Positions 43,478 through 55,726 of a stretch of 56,630 bases of DNA are shown here, piece by piece. Source of the DNA: Apostichopus parvimensis. Taxonomy: Eukaryota; Echinodermata; Holothuroidea; Aspidochirotida; Stichopodidae. Where the stretch lies: assembly GCA_000934455.1 (NCBI GenBank), contig KN882229.1, positions 326,627 to 383,256 on the forward strand, read 5' to 3'. The stretch's first letter is position 1. Every line of letters starts with the position of its first letter. The translations under genes and the position numbers were made by a program. The notes under the pieces were generated by a model. The model had not been told where the DNA came from and ran no database searches. It was given only the letters and a program-made list of their open reading frames with translations.

Positions 43478-46051
43478 TGGGTTTGTTTCAAATGTGGACA
43501 ACATATCTACGGGTTGACACGGGACTTAGCATATCATCTTTATGCATTTCACACAGTTGTAGGCTCGGGTGACCACCTTATTTGTAAGCAAGACATTCAC
43601 CATTATGAATTCTTATTTCAGTCGCATAAGGCAAGCACATTTACCACACTAGAATTAACAACTTGATGAAAACAACGTTAATGTAAATAATCAGAATTCT
43701 GATGCAATTGATGATTTACCTGAACCGGAATTTGATAATCATGGTGATGAAGTTGTTCAGGAAGTGGAACCAGAAGCTGCTGGGTATGTTTTGGGTTACC
43801 TGCAAGGATTTGATCATGAATGCCTGAAAAAGCTTGCAATTCAGGGTCTTCATCTTCAATTTCATATTCAGCTATGCAAAAGTTATTAGTAGTACAAATG
43901 TTATGTTTAAGTATGCAGTTTCTTCACTGCAGCACAACGTGCGGAGCGTGATGGAAAGGCATGGAATAGATACCAATGCCCCCGATGTAGTTGACATGTT
44001 AACAAAATTGAACGCGTTTAAAAATCCATATTATGCAATTGAGACAGAAGGAAAACAATTTAATACATGGTTGACAACCTTATGTTGATAGAACCTATTC
44101 AGATTGCTTTGGGAACAAGCAATTGATAGGAAAAGCGGTGAAACTGTACAGCAGATAGTAACAGACAGTTTTCAATACATTCCTGTTACTGAAGATATTA
44201 AAGTAAATTTTAGTCAAGCTATTGTTAGAGAGTTGATTGAAAATGAAGAACATTCTCCTGAGAACTATCTCAGAGGTTACGAAGATGGTACACAATACAA
44301 ACAGTGTGGATTTTTTAAAGAACATCCTACAGCTCTACGCATACAGCTATATTTTGACGATGTGGAGGTAAGAAATCCAGTTCGCAGTAAAACTGGAATA
44401 CATAAACTAAGTATGTTTTATTATAGCATCCAAAACTTACCGAAGCGGTTAAATTGTACAGCAAGTAGTATTCATTTAATAGCTGTTTGTTATTCGTAAG
44501 ACTTGACACAACATGGATTTCAGGCAATTTTGGATCCATTTATTAAGGAAATGAAAGCATTGCAAAGTGATAACGGTATAGGGCTTATGATTGATGGAAG
44601 ATTGATCAATATTCATGGGAGGTTGGTTTCATATTGTGCTGACTTTCTAGCAGCACATACATTGCTTGGCTTTATGAGCCCCTCTGCTAACAAGCTATGC
44701 AGGTTATGTTATGCCTGACGTGAAAATATTCAGAACTACTTTTGTGAGGATGAGTTAGAGCGAAGAACAATTGATAGTCATGATTTAGATACAGAAGAAG
44801 CTTCTCAAAGAAAAACAGACCCAAGAACTGGTGTAAATGGCTATTGTCCTCTCAACACCTTACGGGGTTTTAACTGTGCTTCTAACTTTAACTTGGACAT
44901 CATGCACGATATGCTTGAAGGGGTATGTCGCTATGAAGTTAAGTTATTGCTTCATCAATTTATTAATGTGGATCATTACAATCAGCGCTTGAAGGCATTC
45001 CATTATCCTTTTAATGACAGAAAGAATAAAAGTGTTACCTGAAGTGTTAACTGAATGCCTTCGAAATATTGCAGACCACAAGTTAGGACAAAAGGCAGTA
45101 CAGATGTGATGTTTCACCAGAATGCTTCCCCTTCTCATTGGCAGTAATGTTCCTTACAACAATGAATACTACGAATTGCTATTATTACTGCTGAGATGCA
45201 TGGATATAATTTTGTTCACACTGTTTAATTGAAACATCTCATAATAGAACACCATCCTGAATTCAAGTTGAAATTTCAAGATCAAAATGTTATCAACAAG
45301 CAACATCATATGGTCCATTATGAAACCTGTATTAAAATGTCTGGACCTTTGACTACGCTTGAATGTCTTAAATATGAGATGAAGCACTCACTCAGTAAGA
45401 AGATTGCAACTATTAATTGCAACTTAAAGCATATATGCAAATCAGTCGCATACAAGCATGAAATCATGCAGTGTGCTTTATGGTCCGGCAGTGGTCTACG
45501 TCTTGATTTCAATGTGCTGGAGGAAACGTTATTACCACAAATTCATTACAAGGAAGCAGGGCTATTGCAGAACATCTACAAGTTGATGAAGATTCTGAAA
45601 TATTCTAAGCCAGACAAGTGTTACTTTTTGGTACAGATCACAAGCCAAAACTATTTCTACCAACAGATATGGTTAGGGACATACCACAATTCAGTCGCAT
45701 TTGTAACATTTTGGTGTGTGGAGCAACACCTGAATCTGTTTATTTTGTTGTACGCCTATGCAGTAACAAATTTGGACAATCCAGAGCTCTCTATTACACA
45801 GCTGCAGTTTCTCTTAGATTTTCACCCACTGTCTGGATTGACTGCATATGAGCAACATTGACAAAGCTTGTACCTTAGTCCCAGATACACCCTCAGTCAG
45901 ACTAGAAATTAAAGGTATATTAAATTATTTATCTTTATTTAATTTGAGAGTGCGCAAATGCATCATGCCCCTACCTACATCACTCGTGCTAGAATTTGAT
46001 TTGGAAACCATTTCCACTTGGTACAAATATTTTACTGGTTTTGCTTCTTAG
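43478..46051 (+). pseudogene. C2H2/DDE-like transposase-derived gene, heavily decayed
   Basis: Parts in order: a C2H2 finger (VCFKCGQHIYGLTRDLAYHL, from 43481), an acidic linker (from about 43663, another frame), a helical block ending NVRSVMERHGID (43834-44088), then a core with YLRGYEDGTQYKQCGFF, RIQLYFDDVEVRNP, HKLSMFYYSIQNLP (44104-44499), CADFLAAHTLLGF and CRLCYA (44503-44718), LDIMHDMLEGVCRYEVKLLL (about 44895-44955) and NKQHHMVHYETCIKMSGPL (45229 on). This composition matches a large animal family of transposase-like proteins, similar in style to CACTA/EnSpm; I am not certain of its name. Breaks include TGA 43664-43666, TAA 44497-44499, TGA 44716-44718, TGA 45107-45109 and frameshifts near 44080 and after 45510. 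No introns are needed within the core. Confidence 0.7.
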
Positions 46052-46277
46052 ACTAATAGACATAATTAATCTCCAATGAACAACTGTGACAATCAATTGG
46101 ATTGACATATTGCTCTCATTATTCATGCATTCAACTTCATTCACTATTTGTTGTTAACTAAGTCAAAGTTTTGACTGAATTTTAGCATGCACGTTTCTAA
46201 ATTCTCCACCCGCCCTAAGATGGAAATAACCCCCCAAAATCAGGAGGGGAGAGTTCCCCCCAGTTTTTAATCATATT

Positions 46278-46502
46278 TTGAGCCGTAATGCAAAGTATCC
46301 CCAGGTGATTATGGTCCTTCTCAATTTGATGAAATTTTCAATCCCATCTTTTTTTGCCGCCAATGATGTTGCCATGGAGGTGTTTCTATCGATGACGGAA
46401 GAGGATCTCGGAGAAATTGGAGTTTCTTCATTTGGAGTGAGGAGGACGTTACACATTATTGTTAACCAATTTAAATCCTCTGCTCGAGGAGAAGAAATTT
46501 GT
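46278..46502 (+). CDS. SAM-domain exon or fragment
   Basis: The frame includes VFLSMTEEDLGEIGVSSFGV followed by RRTLHIIVNQFKSS. This is the C-terminal half of a sterile alpha motif domain (acidic loop, LGEIGV turn, G-x-R-R helix start). It ends at a consensus donor (GT|GTAAGT at 46503), so it may be one exon of a spliced gene. It starts about 230 bp after the transposase-like remnant on the same strand; members of that family are in places associated with SAM domains, so it may be the same gene. The frame here is undamaged. Confidence 0.55.
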
Positions 46503-46539
46503 GTAAGTCGTTGGTTGATTTGTGAATTATCCATATAAA

Positions 46540-47934
46540 CCAAGGCCATATCCAACTACGTTCTGCGTGAAGGCCATAACATTAACTTTGATAATGTTTA
46601 GAGGCTTATATTCTGAAATATGGTGTGACGGACAATCCCTCTACTCCGGAGTCAAAAGAATAAAATGAACAAATGAACTTAAGCTGCTGAGCCCATGTAT
46701 TGAACGCATCAATTATCCAACTAAAATCTCCCATTGACAAAAAGAGATGGCGATAATTGTGTCGACGATAACTCAAATGACGAGATGAATGATGATGGTT
46801 CAATCTGAAATGCAAATCAGAATGAATACTTAATTATAAATTACATGACAACGAAACAGGTAAGTATTCTTAACAACAACCTGAACAAAATATACAACAG
46901 CAGTGCTCGAACTATGCCTCATTATCAACAAAACCTATAGGCTAACCCACCTTCAGTAATCATAAAGTCAAATATGTTCAAATATGCTCCTTTAAATGAA
47001 GCACCGAATCAACAATAATCATATAAACTTGGGATAAATTTATATAATATGTCCCATCATGGCTAGTAACAATACTCTCATCTTCTTGAATAATCTACAT
47101 GGATGTCTAAATCCCTTAAAACCTCCACAATAGCTCATTTCAATAATGTAAACAAGGTCACGCGACCCAGAATATTTTCAATAGGCCTTCAGTACAGCGC
47201 ACTCGATAGCCTACCAATACATAATACTGTGTGGCAAATTACCGCTAAACCCTAAGCTTATGCACTGACATTCATTTGACTGCAATCAAAGAAAAACGTA
47301 AAACAAAAGTTATCTTAAAAGTAATATAAATATCCTGTGAGGTCTATCTAGCCCTCTCATTAGGATTTTCTCATCAAACTTACGACTTTCAGCCTCCTTG
47401 AGAACTCCAGGTGCCGTGAGTGTCGCTATACGCTTGTCAACTCGCGACGGTTCCCAAAAAACATTAATAGCGCCATCTATTCTTAAGCTGAACTACATTC
47501 TGTCCTGAACATATGGTTTAGAATTTACAAAACAAATCTTGAAGTGACTTATTGCCTATACCAGTAGTTTTGCCACAAGCGATCGTGACCAGATAATCAT
47601 TAAAAAAATGCAGATACGGTCAATTCTTTCGTTAGCATTCCATCACGAAACTATATGTATGAACTATATAATAGTATTGCTATAATTGAAGTGAATTTCA
47701 CTTGTGAACAGTGAAAATGCAGTTGAAAAGACGTCATATGTGTTGTTACTGCACCCGTTCCGCACCTTCCGTACATGTAGCGATCGGTTTTACCGTTTCC
47801 ATATACGGACTCCAAATACATTCGTCTCGCTACTGATGGAATCACTCCTGTTCAAAGTCAATGTGAGCTAGTATTGCCGTACCCGTTTCCGCATTCATGG
47901 AATCCTAGCATAAGTGAGAAGAAAACCCCTACTG
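46540..47934. other. No gene recognised
   Basis: Open frames at 46606-46815 and 47651-47845 on the minus strand show no domain. No repeat stands out. Confidence 0.4.
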
Positions 47935-48060
47935 ATTTTGGTCATTGGAGGTAAAACATTGAAAACTTGTTACTATCATAACTCAGCATTGCCAACTTCA
48001 ATTGATCTCGTACTTGGAATGTGTATTGGCCACAGTAAGTATATGAATCATTTTGATTAT
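47935..48060. repeat. Dispersed minisatellite unit
   Basis: One copy of a roughly 110-bp unit containing CATAACTCAGCATTGCCAAC and GATCTCGTACTTGG. At least two and a half copies recur at 54660-54975 on the other side of the LINE. Confidence 0.6.
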
Positions 48061-48217
48061 GTTAGAGGGTAAAGATCATTCATAAATACCTTTATTGGAA
48101 TACTGGCTGCTGTTTGGCTACAAGTCATACGAGATTAGTCACTAATCCATTAGTGAAGAATAGAGAAGTTATTGATACTAGATCAGCTGCAGAGTTACCG
48201 GTAGTTTGTAGTTATCC

Positions 48218-48385
48218 TTGGTTGTGTTACACAACAATGGATCTGTTACTTTGGTTGCTATAGTGATATATAATGTATGCTACGTACATATAGTTATGAA
48301 TATCATTGGTAAGTATCCATGGTGGTGTTCCATAACAATGGATTTGTCAATCTGGTTGTTATGGAGATCTATCTGAGGTACGCTA
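48218..48385. repeat. Imperfect direct repeat, offset about 100 bp
   Basis: A roughly 65-bp segment with ACACAACAATGGATCTGTTA and TTGGTTGCTATAGTG recurs about 100 bp later as CATAACAATGGATTTGTCAA and CTGGTTGTTATGGAG. Confidence 0.5.
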
Positions 48386-48944
48386 ATGCGATTGTCAGGT
48401 GAAAATGTTCTAACAACCCCTAAATACATGTTGTGTTCACTCTATTGCTATGTTATATGCAGTATGTGTCAATTCACTGATACTTCATTGCTATATAGTG
48501 TAGGGCCTTTAGGCCTACACAAAACGTAGCCCCACGTCGCGACATGTAACGTTAGGCCTGGCTTGTTTACCGCCGTAACGGTATAGTTCTATCCTGAGCA
48601 ATATTGATTCAAAGCTGATGTGGGATTTTTCTTTCAAAAGCACATTAGATCATAAGGGGAACCAATATGATTCTTAATTGAACGTTACCTTTGTACACTT
48701 GCATAATTGGGTGTCGGGTTGCCTCAGTCTAGCATTGCAGTAGGTACGTGAACGTATGTACACACTATGCATGAATGTTAACGAATCACACCAATGAAGG
48801 TCTTGCTTTAGGTGAAACGACCTTAATTTTTATCATGACTACTTAGCTGATATACTCAGTATGCCAATCCAGTTTTTCACTGTCTTTGTGTTTCTTCGGC
48901 TGGTCTCTTCGTAGCCAAGTCTAAGCTGGTAAATGCTAGCGCAT
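48386..48944. other. No gene recognised
   Basis: Unremarkable sequence up to the LINE insertion site. Confidence 0.4.
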
Positions 48945-49062
48945 TTTGCAATATAATTTTTTGTTTGTTTGTTTGTTTTTTTTTTTTTATTGCTCATGAA
49001 AATCATACAATACACAATAGAGGATGAATTCAACAAGTGACACAAAAATAATAAACGAACTG

Positions 49063-52000
49063 TCACGATTGTAGTATATGTACCCAAGGGAGCCAATACT
49101 TCTCCCATACCAACTCATCCATATTCTTTTGAAAAATAAATTTTTGTATCATAAAATGATCTTTCACATATTTCACAGTGCCAATCACTGTGGGAAGAAT
49201 CTTAATTTTCTTACAACTAAAAATGTAACATTTTATCAAAATGATCATTAAATTGAGGACACGTGAAAAGTCGCCCCCAAACAAAACTTCAGAAATATCC
49301 AAATGAAATTTAATATCAACATTAATGAAAAGGTTTTCAAAGAATTCCCAAATTGTCTCAACAAAATCACAATGATAAAACAAATGTTCTATTGTTTCAA
49401 GATTAAGCAGGCAAAAAGTGCACATATTTGATGCAACAATACCAATCTTTTGCAAATAATAATTTGTCGGGATGATTCTATGAAGAATACGATACTGAAA
49501 CCAGCGAATGTAAATATCACTACTAGAGTTAAAAGGGACTGTACAATACAAGGCCCAATCCGCACTAGTAATACTGCACGATTCTGTCCATTTGAGATAA
49601 GATTTACACGGGCGGTAAGAAGAATACAGCAAATGAATGTAAACATATTTACAATCAAAACTACCCATATTCAATAGTATATTTATGAAACTGTTAACAG
49701 GGCCACAAAGATACTCAACATTACAGGCATCTGTAAAACTACGCAGCCTGGTTTTTACAGACCGATAAAGGCCATGATATTCCAAAAAATTGGTCTTAAT
49801 GGGATACTTCTCAAGAAAGTGAATCAAAGGAAGAAAATGTCCGTTTCCATCAATCAAGTCACCAATGAAAAGTACGCCATGAAGCGCCCAATGACGATAA
49901 TCAACCGGGAAATCCCCTGTCGGGGAGATATTCCAAATTGGCAGACTACAGATAAGCGAACTAACCAAATGAGGAGAATTTCCAAAATTATTCAGGTATA
50001 ACCAAGTGGAGTAAAAAACATCTTTCCAGAATGGATTGTGAACACGTCGGCTAACGAGATTAACCCAATAATCACCCATTCTTATAAAAATCCGCAACGT
50101 TAATGCCATACTTCTCTAGAAGAATACACCCAGACATGGTGACTGGATTACGAAGTAATCTTTGAAATGTAGAAACCTTTAAAGCGGTACAGTGTAAAGC
50201 AAAATCCACCATTCTCAACCCTCTCTCGGGGTATGACTGGCAAATCTGATTACGACTAATCTTATCCGGCTTTTTAGTCCAAATGAAATGGAAAAGCAAG
50301 GCACTAACGCCAGATATAAAAACTTCTGTTGGCCTCGGGAGCGAGACAATATAATAATTGAAGCAGGGAAGGATAAGAGATTTAACAACAGTAATTCTAC
50401 CCGACACAGTCAAGTTACGTTTAGCCCAAATATTGATAATATTATTCAACTTTATGAAAGCGTTATTATAATTTCTGGGCCCGATAAGTTCTACATTAGT
50501 ATTGAAAATAATCCCAAGCAAAACGAAGTCATCACCGGGTTTTAACCACGGGACCCCCTCCAGACTGTCAAAATACAGCGTGGACTCTTTCAATGACCCT
50601 AGACTAACCAGTAGAGATTTATTCAAGTTGAGATTCAAGCCAGAGATCGAACCAAATTTTTTAATTTGATTGACGAGGCTACAAAAAGAAACCTCATCTA
50701 GGTGAATGAAAAAGGTGGTATCATCTGCGTACTGCGCCAACCTACATTCTCGGTCACCAATAGTTATACCACGAATACTCTTGTCATTGCATACCAGTTG
50801 ATTTAAAAGTTCAGCACAAAGAAAAAAGAGATAGGGAGACAAAGGATCACCTTGTCTACAACCCCTTTCTAAGGGAAAACCCCGCGTGACAAAGCCGTTC
50901 ACTATAACCGAGGTCGTGGCTTCATTATAAAAAGCATCAAACCAACGGAGAATAGAGGGACCAAAGTTCAACAAACTAAGAACCTTTCTAATAAAACGGA
51001 GAGAAACACTGTCAAAAGCTTTTTCAAAATCAATTGCAAATAAAACACCTGGGCTATGGTCCTCCTGAAGGTTAAACATTATGTCATAGATAGTACGAAT
51101 GCTATCACCTATGTATCTACCCTTAATGAAGCCACTCTGATCTGGGGAAATTAAGTCGGAAATAAACTTTCTGACACGATTATCTATACAAGAAGAGGCA
51201 ATCTTATAAGAAACATTCAGTAATGAAATTGGCCGCCAGTTATTGAGGAAATTTCTCGATTTATCCCCTTTAGGAATGAGAGTGATAACTCCATGCCTCT
51301 GAGTGACAGAAAGGGATTTCATACTGTAACCTTCATTAAGTGAACGAATCCAAAAATGCCCAATATCATTCCCGAAAAATTTAAAGAATTCCACTGTGAA
51401 CCCATCAGACCCTGGTGATGTTATTTTTCATATTTTCTAAATTGTCATATACCTCTAAATAATCCAAAGGGCCTTCCAAGTTATTCATAGCAGTAGAAGA
51501 AAGCTTGTTGAGATTACAGTGACTAAAGAGGTTTTCTAAGTTAGCATCATCCAAAGTATCATCCTTACTACTATACAAATCCTTATCAAAATTATATACC
51601 TCTTCCTGTATACCTCCACTGTCAATAACATCTTCACCTTGATGATTAGTAATTTGACAAATTAGTTTATTCACATAATTACGTTTTTCCAAATTAAGAA
51701 AGAATTTGGAGGGTTTCCCCATCTTCAACCCACTGCATTCGAGATCTCACTAAATTACCCTTAAATCGTTTATCTCTCAACTCCTGAAGATCTTTTTCTA
51801 ATGTATTCAAATAATGACCCAGACTAATGTCATATGAATAAGCCCTTTCAACTCGTTGAATTTCTCTCAAAAGATATTCCTCCTTGTTATTATCAGCCCT
51901 CTTTTTGAATGACGAATAAGAAATAGTTTTGCCCCTAATATTCATGAGCAATGTCTCAAAAAACAGTTGATCAGTAATATTGAATTGGACCTCATTTTTG

Positions 52001-52875
52001 GGAATATCCAACAGCTCGTCACAATTATAAAGTACACAGGCATATTGAAACACGGTGTCATCTATTACTTGTTTTACCACTCTACTATACTGATCATCCA
52101 TCAGTAATGAGTTGTTGAACTTCCAAAACCCTCTTCCCGTAACAATCGGGTTAATTCTAAAAGAAGCATTTACCATCGAGTGATCAGTTCTATAACCATA
52201 GGAAATAGATGACCCAACAGTGCAATTGAAAAGCCCTGAAGACACCAAGAAATAATCCAATCGACTTTGTTTGAACGGAGTTTTTTGTCTCCAAGTATAC
52301 CTCTTAACACCTGGATGGGAAGTCCGCCACACATGAAAGAGATTATAATCGTTCATTAAATTGAGAATAGCGTGTCGTGACTGGGGATTATTGACGTGCA
52401 GGTAATTGCAGCAATCGAGATCTGGATCAATAGCGACATTCCAATCACCAACAACAATATAGTGAGGAGTGTTAAAATCCTCGATCACCCCACGCAGGTG
52501 ATCCAAAAAAGATGGCGTATCTCTATTTGGGCCATAAACCACAACCAGGGTAAAAGGATACTGGGGGGTATCGATAATAACAGCAATCAAATTCCCATCT
52601 TAACTAGAGTGAACCTTGCTTATATTCAAATTAAAATTTGTATTCAAAAGAATAACAACCCCCCGGGAGTTACTAGAACCTGGGGCAATGAAACACTTAT
52701 CGAGAGATCCCCATTCTTGGGAAATATCATCCAACATAAGTGAGTCCCAATGAATATCCTGAAGACAATAAACATGGCTACCATTACGCTTCAAATAATC
52801 AAAAACATCTCTCCTCTTTCTTGGGTCATGTAGTCCTCTACAATCCATAGATGAAATTGTCAGTTCGCCTGCCAT
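49063..52875 (-). pseudogene. LINE ORF2 (endonuclease-reverse transcriptase)
   Basis: Starts MAGELTISSMDCRGLHDPRK at 52875. Endonuclease motifs: VYCLQDIHWD, VVYGPNRD, VVGDWNVAIDP, KQSRLDYFLVS and YRTDHSMV. Reverse-transcriptase motifs: GVITLIPKGDKSRNFLNNWR, SGFIKGRYIGD, FAIDFEKAFDSV, GCRQGDPLSPYLFFL and the catalytic AQYADDTTFF. The C-terminus has a zinc-knuckle-like CTFCLLNLETIEHLFYHC. Damage: TAA at 52600-52602 inside the endonuclease; frameshifts at about 51694-51728, 51405-51424 (before SPGSDGFTVEFFKFF) and 50072-50109 (in a GGG run). It nicks target DNA and reverse-transcribes the LINE RNA at the nick. Confidence 0.9.
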
Positions 52876-53070
52876 TCGTTAAAAGTCTCAATATCATCCA
52901 TTGAATAGTAATCCATCTGTCGACACAAATTTTCAAGAGCATTTTTTAAAATAAACACATACAGAAAAACACAAATAACAAACGTTATGTTCACAAATAT
53001 CCATCACAAAACAGTTGCACGAGATATCTCCGAAAACTCGTAGCAAAACTAATATCATCCGTATATCGAA

Positions 53071-53936
53071 TCATTTTGTCACCCTCTGCATAGTTCCATC
53101 CTCCATAAAAACCGTAATAGAAGGTGGTAACGACCAAGGAATGTAGGCATGCTTCACGCCGGCCCTCTGACGTATGACAGGAAGTTGCTCCCTCAGCGAT
53201 TTACGGGTATCTCGAATAGAAACGGATACGTCGTCAGAAACAAAAATCTTTGCGCCCCGGTATCGCTGGCCTTTCACAGTTTGGAAGGGGCCGCTCTCAA
53301 AACCTGATCCCGATCTCGAGCTCTCACAAAACGTACATGAATTGGACGAGGTTTACTATCTGCCCGACTCCCATCTATCCGTCTACCAGTGCGGTGTACC
53401 CGTTCCAACTCGAAATCCCCAGCTTCCATCACCGTAGAGAGTATATCTTTAATTAAATGCTCCGTAGATTCTTCAGGAGCTTCTGGAACTCCATGGAAGA
53501 TTAAATTATTCCGTCTGGATCTATTCTCCAGGTCATCGATTCGTTTAAGTAGTGACGTATTATTATTTCTAACTGTTCCCTTTAGACTGTCTATATCCTC
53601 CCTTTCTGCCTTCTTCAAAAATTTTGCTTTCACACCGTCAACTTCTTTTTCCATAAATTCCACAGATTCTGCCATATCAACAACAGCAGCTTTGAAAGAT
53701 TTAAATTCAGTTCCGAGTGCTTGTAATTCTGAAGGAATTCGCTGAAGATTAGTAAGCTGTTCCATTATAGTATCCAGTTTATGTTCTATGGTATTGGTTG
53801 AAGCACTACGTTGAGCCATTGTAGAAGTACAAAGTATAGGCTTAGGCTGAAAATTACTATTACGTGATGACAAATCTCTGAGATTATAACGAGTGTTTTC
53901 TTCCATCGAAATATAATGTTCCACCGAGCATATCAA
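53071..53936 (-). pseudogene. LINE ORF1 (coiled-coil RNA-binding protein)
   Basis: The frame to 53274 starts MICSVEHYISMEENTRYNL; the second Met (53906-53904) fits the conserved monomer better. A coiled coil (IEHKLDTIMEQLTNLQRIPS and following, roughly residues 50-135) leads into LENRSRRNNLIFHGVPE, the conserved RRM entry of L1/Tx1 ORF1. The remainder (RPIHVRFVRARDRDQVLRAA, then KGQRYRGAKIFVSDDVS) lies one frame over in 53071-53277 because of a single-base indel near 53285-53295. The protein coats its own RNA as a trimer. Confidence 0.85.
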
Positions 53937-54409
53937 TGAGCAAAGAAGACGAATCTTTCACATAAGCAAGAAGCAACTTTTCTAAAAGCTTGACATAATA
54001 GTTCAACGAAGATGAGAATCAGTGAAAGCAAAATAGGGAACAGTCTCTTCACGTGCTTTACACAAAGGCGACCATTTTGAATCTCATATAGTCCGGTACA
54101 TGTTCCATATAGTATTGGCTGAAGCCCTACGTTGAGCCAATATAGAAACACAGAGTGTAGGCTTAGGCTCAATAGTATTACGTGATGGCAATTCTGTAGG
54201 GTTTTAGCCGGTAGTTTTTCCATCGAACCGAAACATATAAAAGAACGGAACAAATCAAACCAGGAAGCAGGAAGGCAACTCCTCAAAAACGTAAAAACAT
54301 GACAGTTCAACGGAGATATAAATCAATGAAATCTGAATAGAAACGAGAGAACGGTCTCTTCACGTGCTTTACTCGAAGGCGGCCATCTTGTCTTCCTATC
54401 TTGTCTTCC
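53800..54409 (-). promoter_or_regulatory. Tandem 5' UTR monomers of the LINE
   Basis: Two copies at an offset of about 311-321 bp: the inner one overlaps the start of ORF1 (about 53800-54115) and the outer one spans 54115-54409. Shared landmarks are AAAGCACGTGAAGAGAC, the purine-poor ATGGC motif (AAAATGGTCGCC or CAAGATGGCCGCC) and CTAAGCCTACACT. The outer start contains a YY1-like AAGATGGCCGCC, as in mammalian L1 promoters. The copy of the ORF1 start in the outer monomer is no longer in frame with ORF1. Confidence 0.75.
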
Positions 54410-54659
54410 TTTGCAATATAATTGTGATCGATACAGTTGAAGTGTTCATGTTCTGTTCTGTAGGATGTTTTGAATCAACTATGACGTGTCAACCATTGTT
54501 ATGTGACGAAAAAGTAGAGATGAATACGAGAGAACAGTTTGTAGATCTTTGGTAAAAGGCCACAAAACTTCCTTATTAGACACCCTTTGGGTCGTATTTA
54601 GCGAAGCTCAGCCTGTGCGATGACGTGATTTGTGACCGGCTACCCTCGTACTTATCCCC

Positions 54660-54975
54660 TAATTTGAGGTCAACAGGGATCAAACCCAAAAAACTGTGTA
54701 ACCACTAATAACTCGATCAGCATTGCGAACTTCGATTGATTTTGTTAGGATGTCAAAAGTTCATAGAGGTCACGATGGGTCAAATCCTGCAAACCATGTA
54801 ACTGTCAACAGTGCCAACTTTGATTGATCTCGTACTCTGTATGTGCGTTAGCCTTAATGAGTAGATGAACCATATTGATTTTGTTGGTGGTCGAAGACTA
54901 AAAGCCTTGTAACCATCGTAACTCAGCAGTGCCGAACTGCCAACTTGGATATGTCAAATTTGATCTCATCCATAC
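54660..54975. repeat. Degenerate minisatellite, unit about 110 bp
   Basis: Recurring blocks: GTAACC(A/G)T(C/A)GTAACTC, CAGTGCCAACTTTGATTGAT, CTCGTACTCTGTATGTGCG and GAGTAGATGAACCATATTGA. Related to 47935-48060; the last block also occurs alone at about 26513. Confidence 0.6.
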
Positions 54976-55120
54976 TCTTGAGTGGCAGAGCTTAAACAGT
55001 ATTTTGACAATTTAGCTTGTAAACACGATATCTCAAGAAGTTTAACTGTGATGAAGTTCATACTTGAAATGTAGGTTCCCTCTCCATTGTTTCCGGTACT
55101 GGCGGCATGAATATTAATAA

Positions 55121-55369
55121 GGCCGTGGCTATTCTTACGACTAGTCGTAACAATTATCTATTAACTATTCTTACGACATCGGCGAATTCATGCGCAGTAG
55201 AGTAAATAAAGCAACTGTGCGTGTAGTAGGGGTAATCCTATCCCTAACCCTAACTGGAAATTATTGTTACTCATGGTTGTAAAAATAGTACTCCTGGTTG
55301 TAAAAATAGCAACTGCGCATGCGTAATTAGAAATTATTCTTACAACTCGTCGTAAGAATAGCCACTTTC
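55121..55369. mobile_element. 249-bp MITE with 9-bp target duplication
   Basis: Both ends carry GTGGCTATTCTTACGAC in inverted orientation (four non-matching bases outside it: GGCC left, GAAA right). The element is flanked by identical TATTAATAA at 55112-55120 and 55370-55378. A 9-bp duplication is typical of Mutator-like elements; superfamily assignment is inference from that alone. The interior repeats parts of the terminal motif (CTATTCTTACGACAT near 55174). Confidence 0.65.
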
Positions 55370-55378
55370 TATTAATAA

Positions 55379-55726
55379 ATACAGGCAGGGCTAAAAGAGA
55401 ATTTGCTCTTCAACTTTAGGGGTGTACCGGATCCGAAATTTTAAGATCCGGCGGGACCGAATTTTACCGAATAGTACAAACAGATTTTATAATGGCACAT
55501 CAATAGGTGGCCTAGGGGCCAGGCACAAAGCCCATATTTTCTCATGACATGGGGTTAGTTGGGCTAACATCTTTGGCGGAAAATGTAATTTAAAGGTCAC
55601 TACATGCAAAAGGGTGCAATATTTTGGCCTCAACGGAGTTTCATGGGACTTCCAGCATTATAATTTCTTCAGTTATTTGGGCAATTTGTTTTCACCCCGA
55701 ACATGGCTCATTTTCATGATACATAT
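55379..55726. other. No gene recognised
   Basis: A short GGATCC-rich stretch (GTGTACCGGATCCG at about 55424) resembles MITE ends, but I find no partner end. Otherwise featureless. Confidence 0.35.

Larger units (their letters stand above)
48959..54409 (-). mobile_element. Full-length L1/Tx1-like LINE, coding-dead
   Basis: A perfect 14-bp target-site duplication, TTTGCAATATAATT, flanks the element at 48945-48958 and 54410-54423. On the minus strand it runs from a 5' end containing CAAGATGGCCGCCTTCG, through two promoter monomers, ORF1 and ORF2 (endonuclease, reverse transcriptase, cysteine-rich C-terminus), to AATAAA and a tail of about 13 A plus four CAAA units (48959-48988). ORF1 has one frameshift and ORF2 at least three plus one stop, so no complete protein can be made. 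Clade placement as L1/Tx1 rests on ORF1 type, endonuclease and C-terminal zinc motif. Confidence 0.92.

Noticed and set aside
53389-53745. 118-residue plus-strand frame rich in Ser
   Set aside because: Antisense shadow of the LINE ORF1 coiled coil.
53933-54310. 125-residue minus-strand frame upstream of LINE ORF1
   Set aside because: It lies in the duplicated 5' monomer; it contains a copy of the ORF1 start but continues out of frame with no conserved domain, so it is best seen as promoter sequence.
55419-55480. GGATCC-rich segment resembling a hAT-type MITE end
   Set aside because: No inverted partner end or target duplication found within reach.
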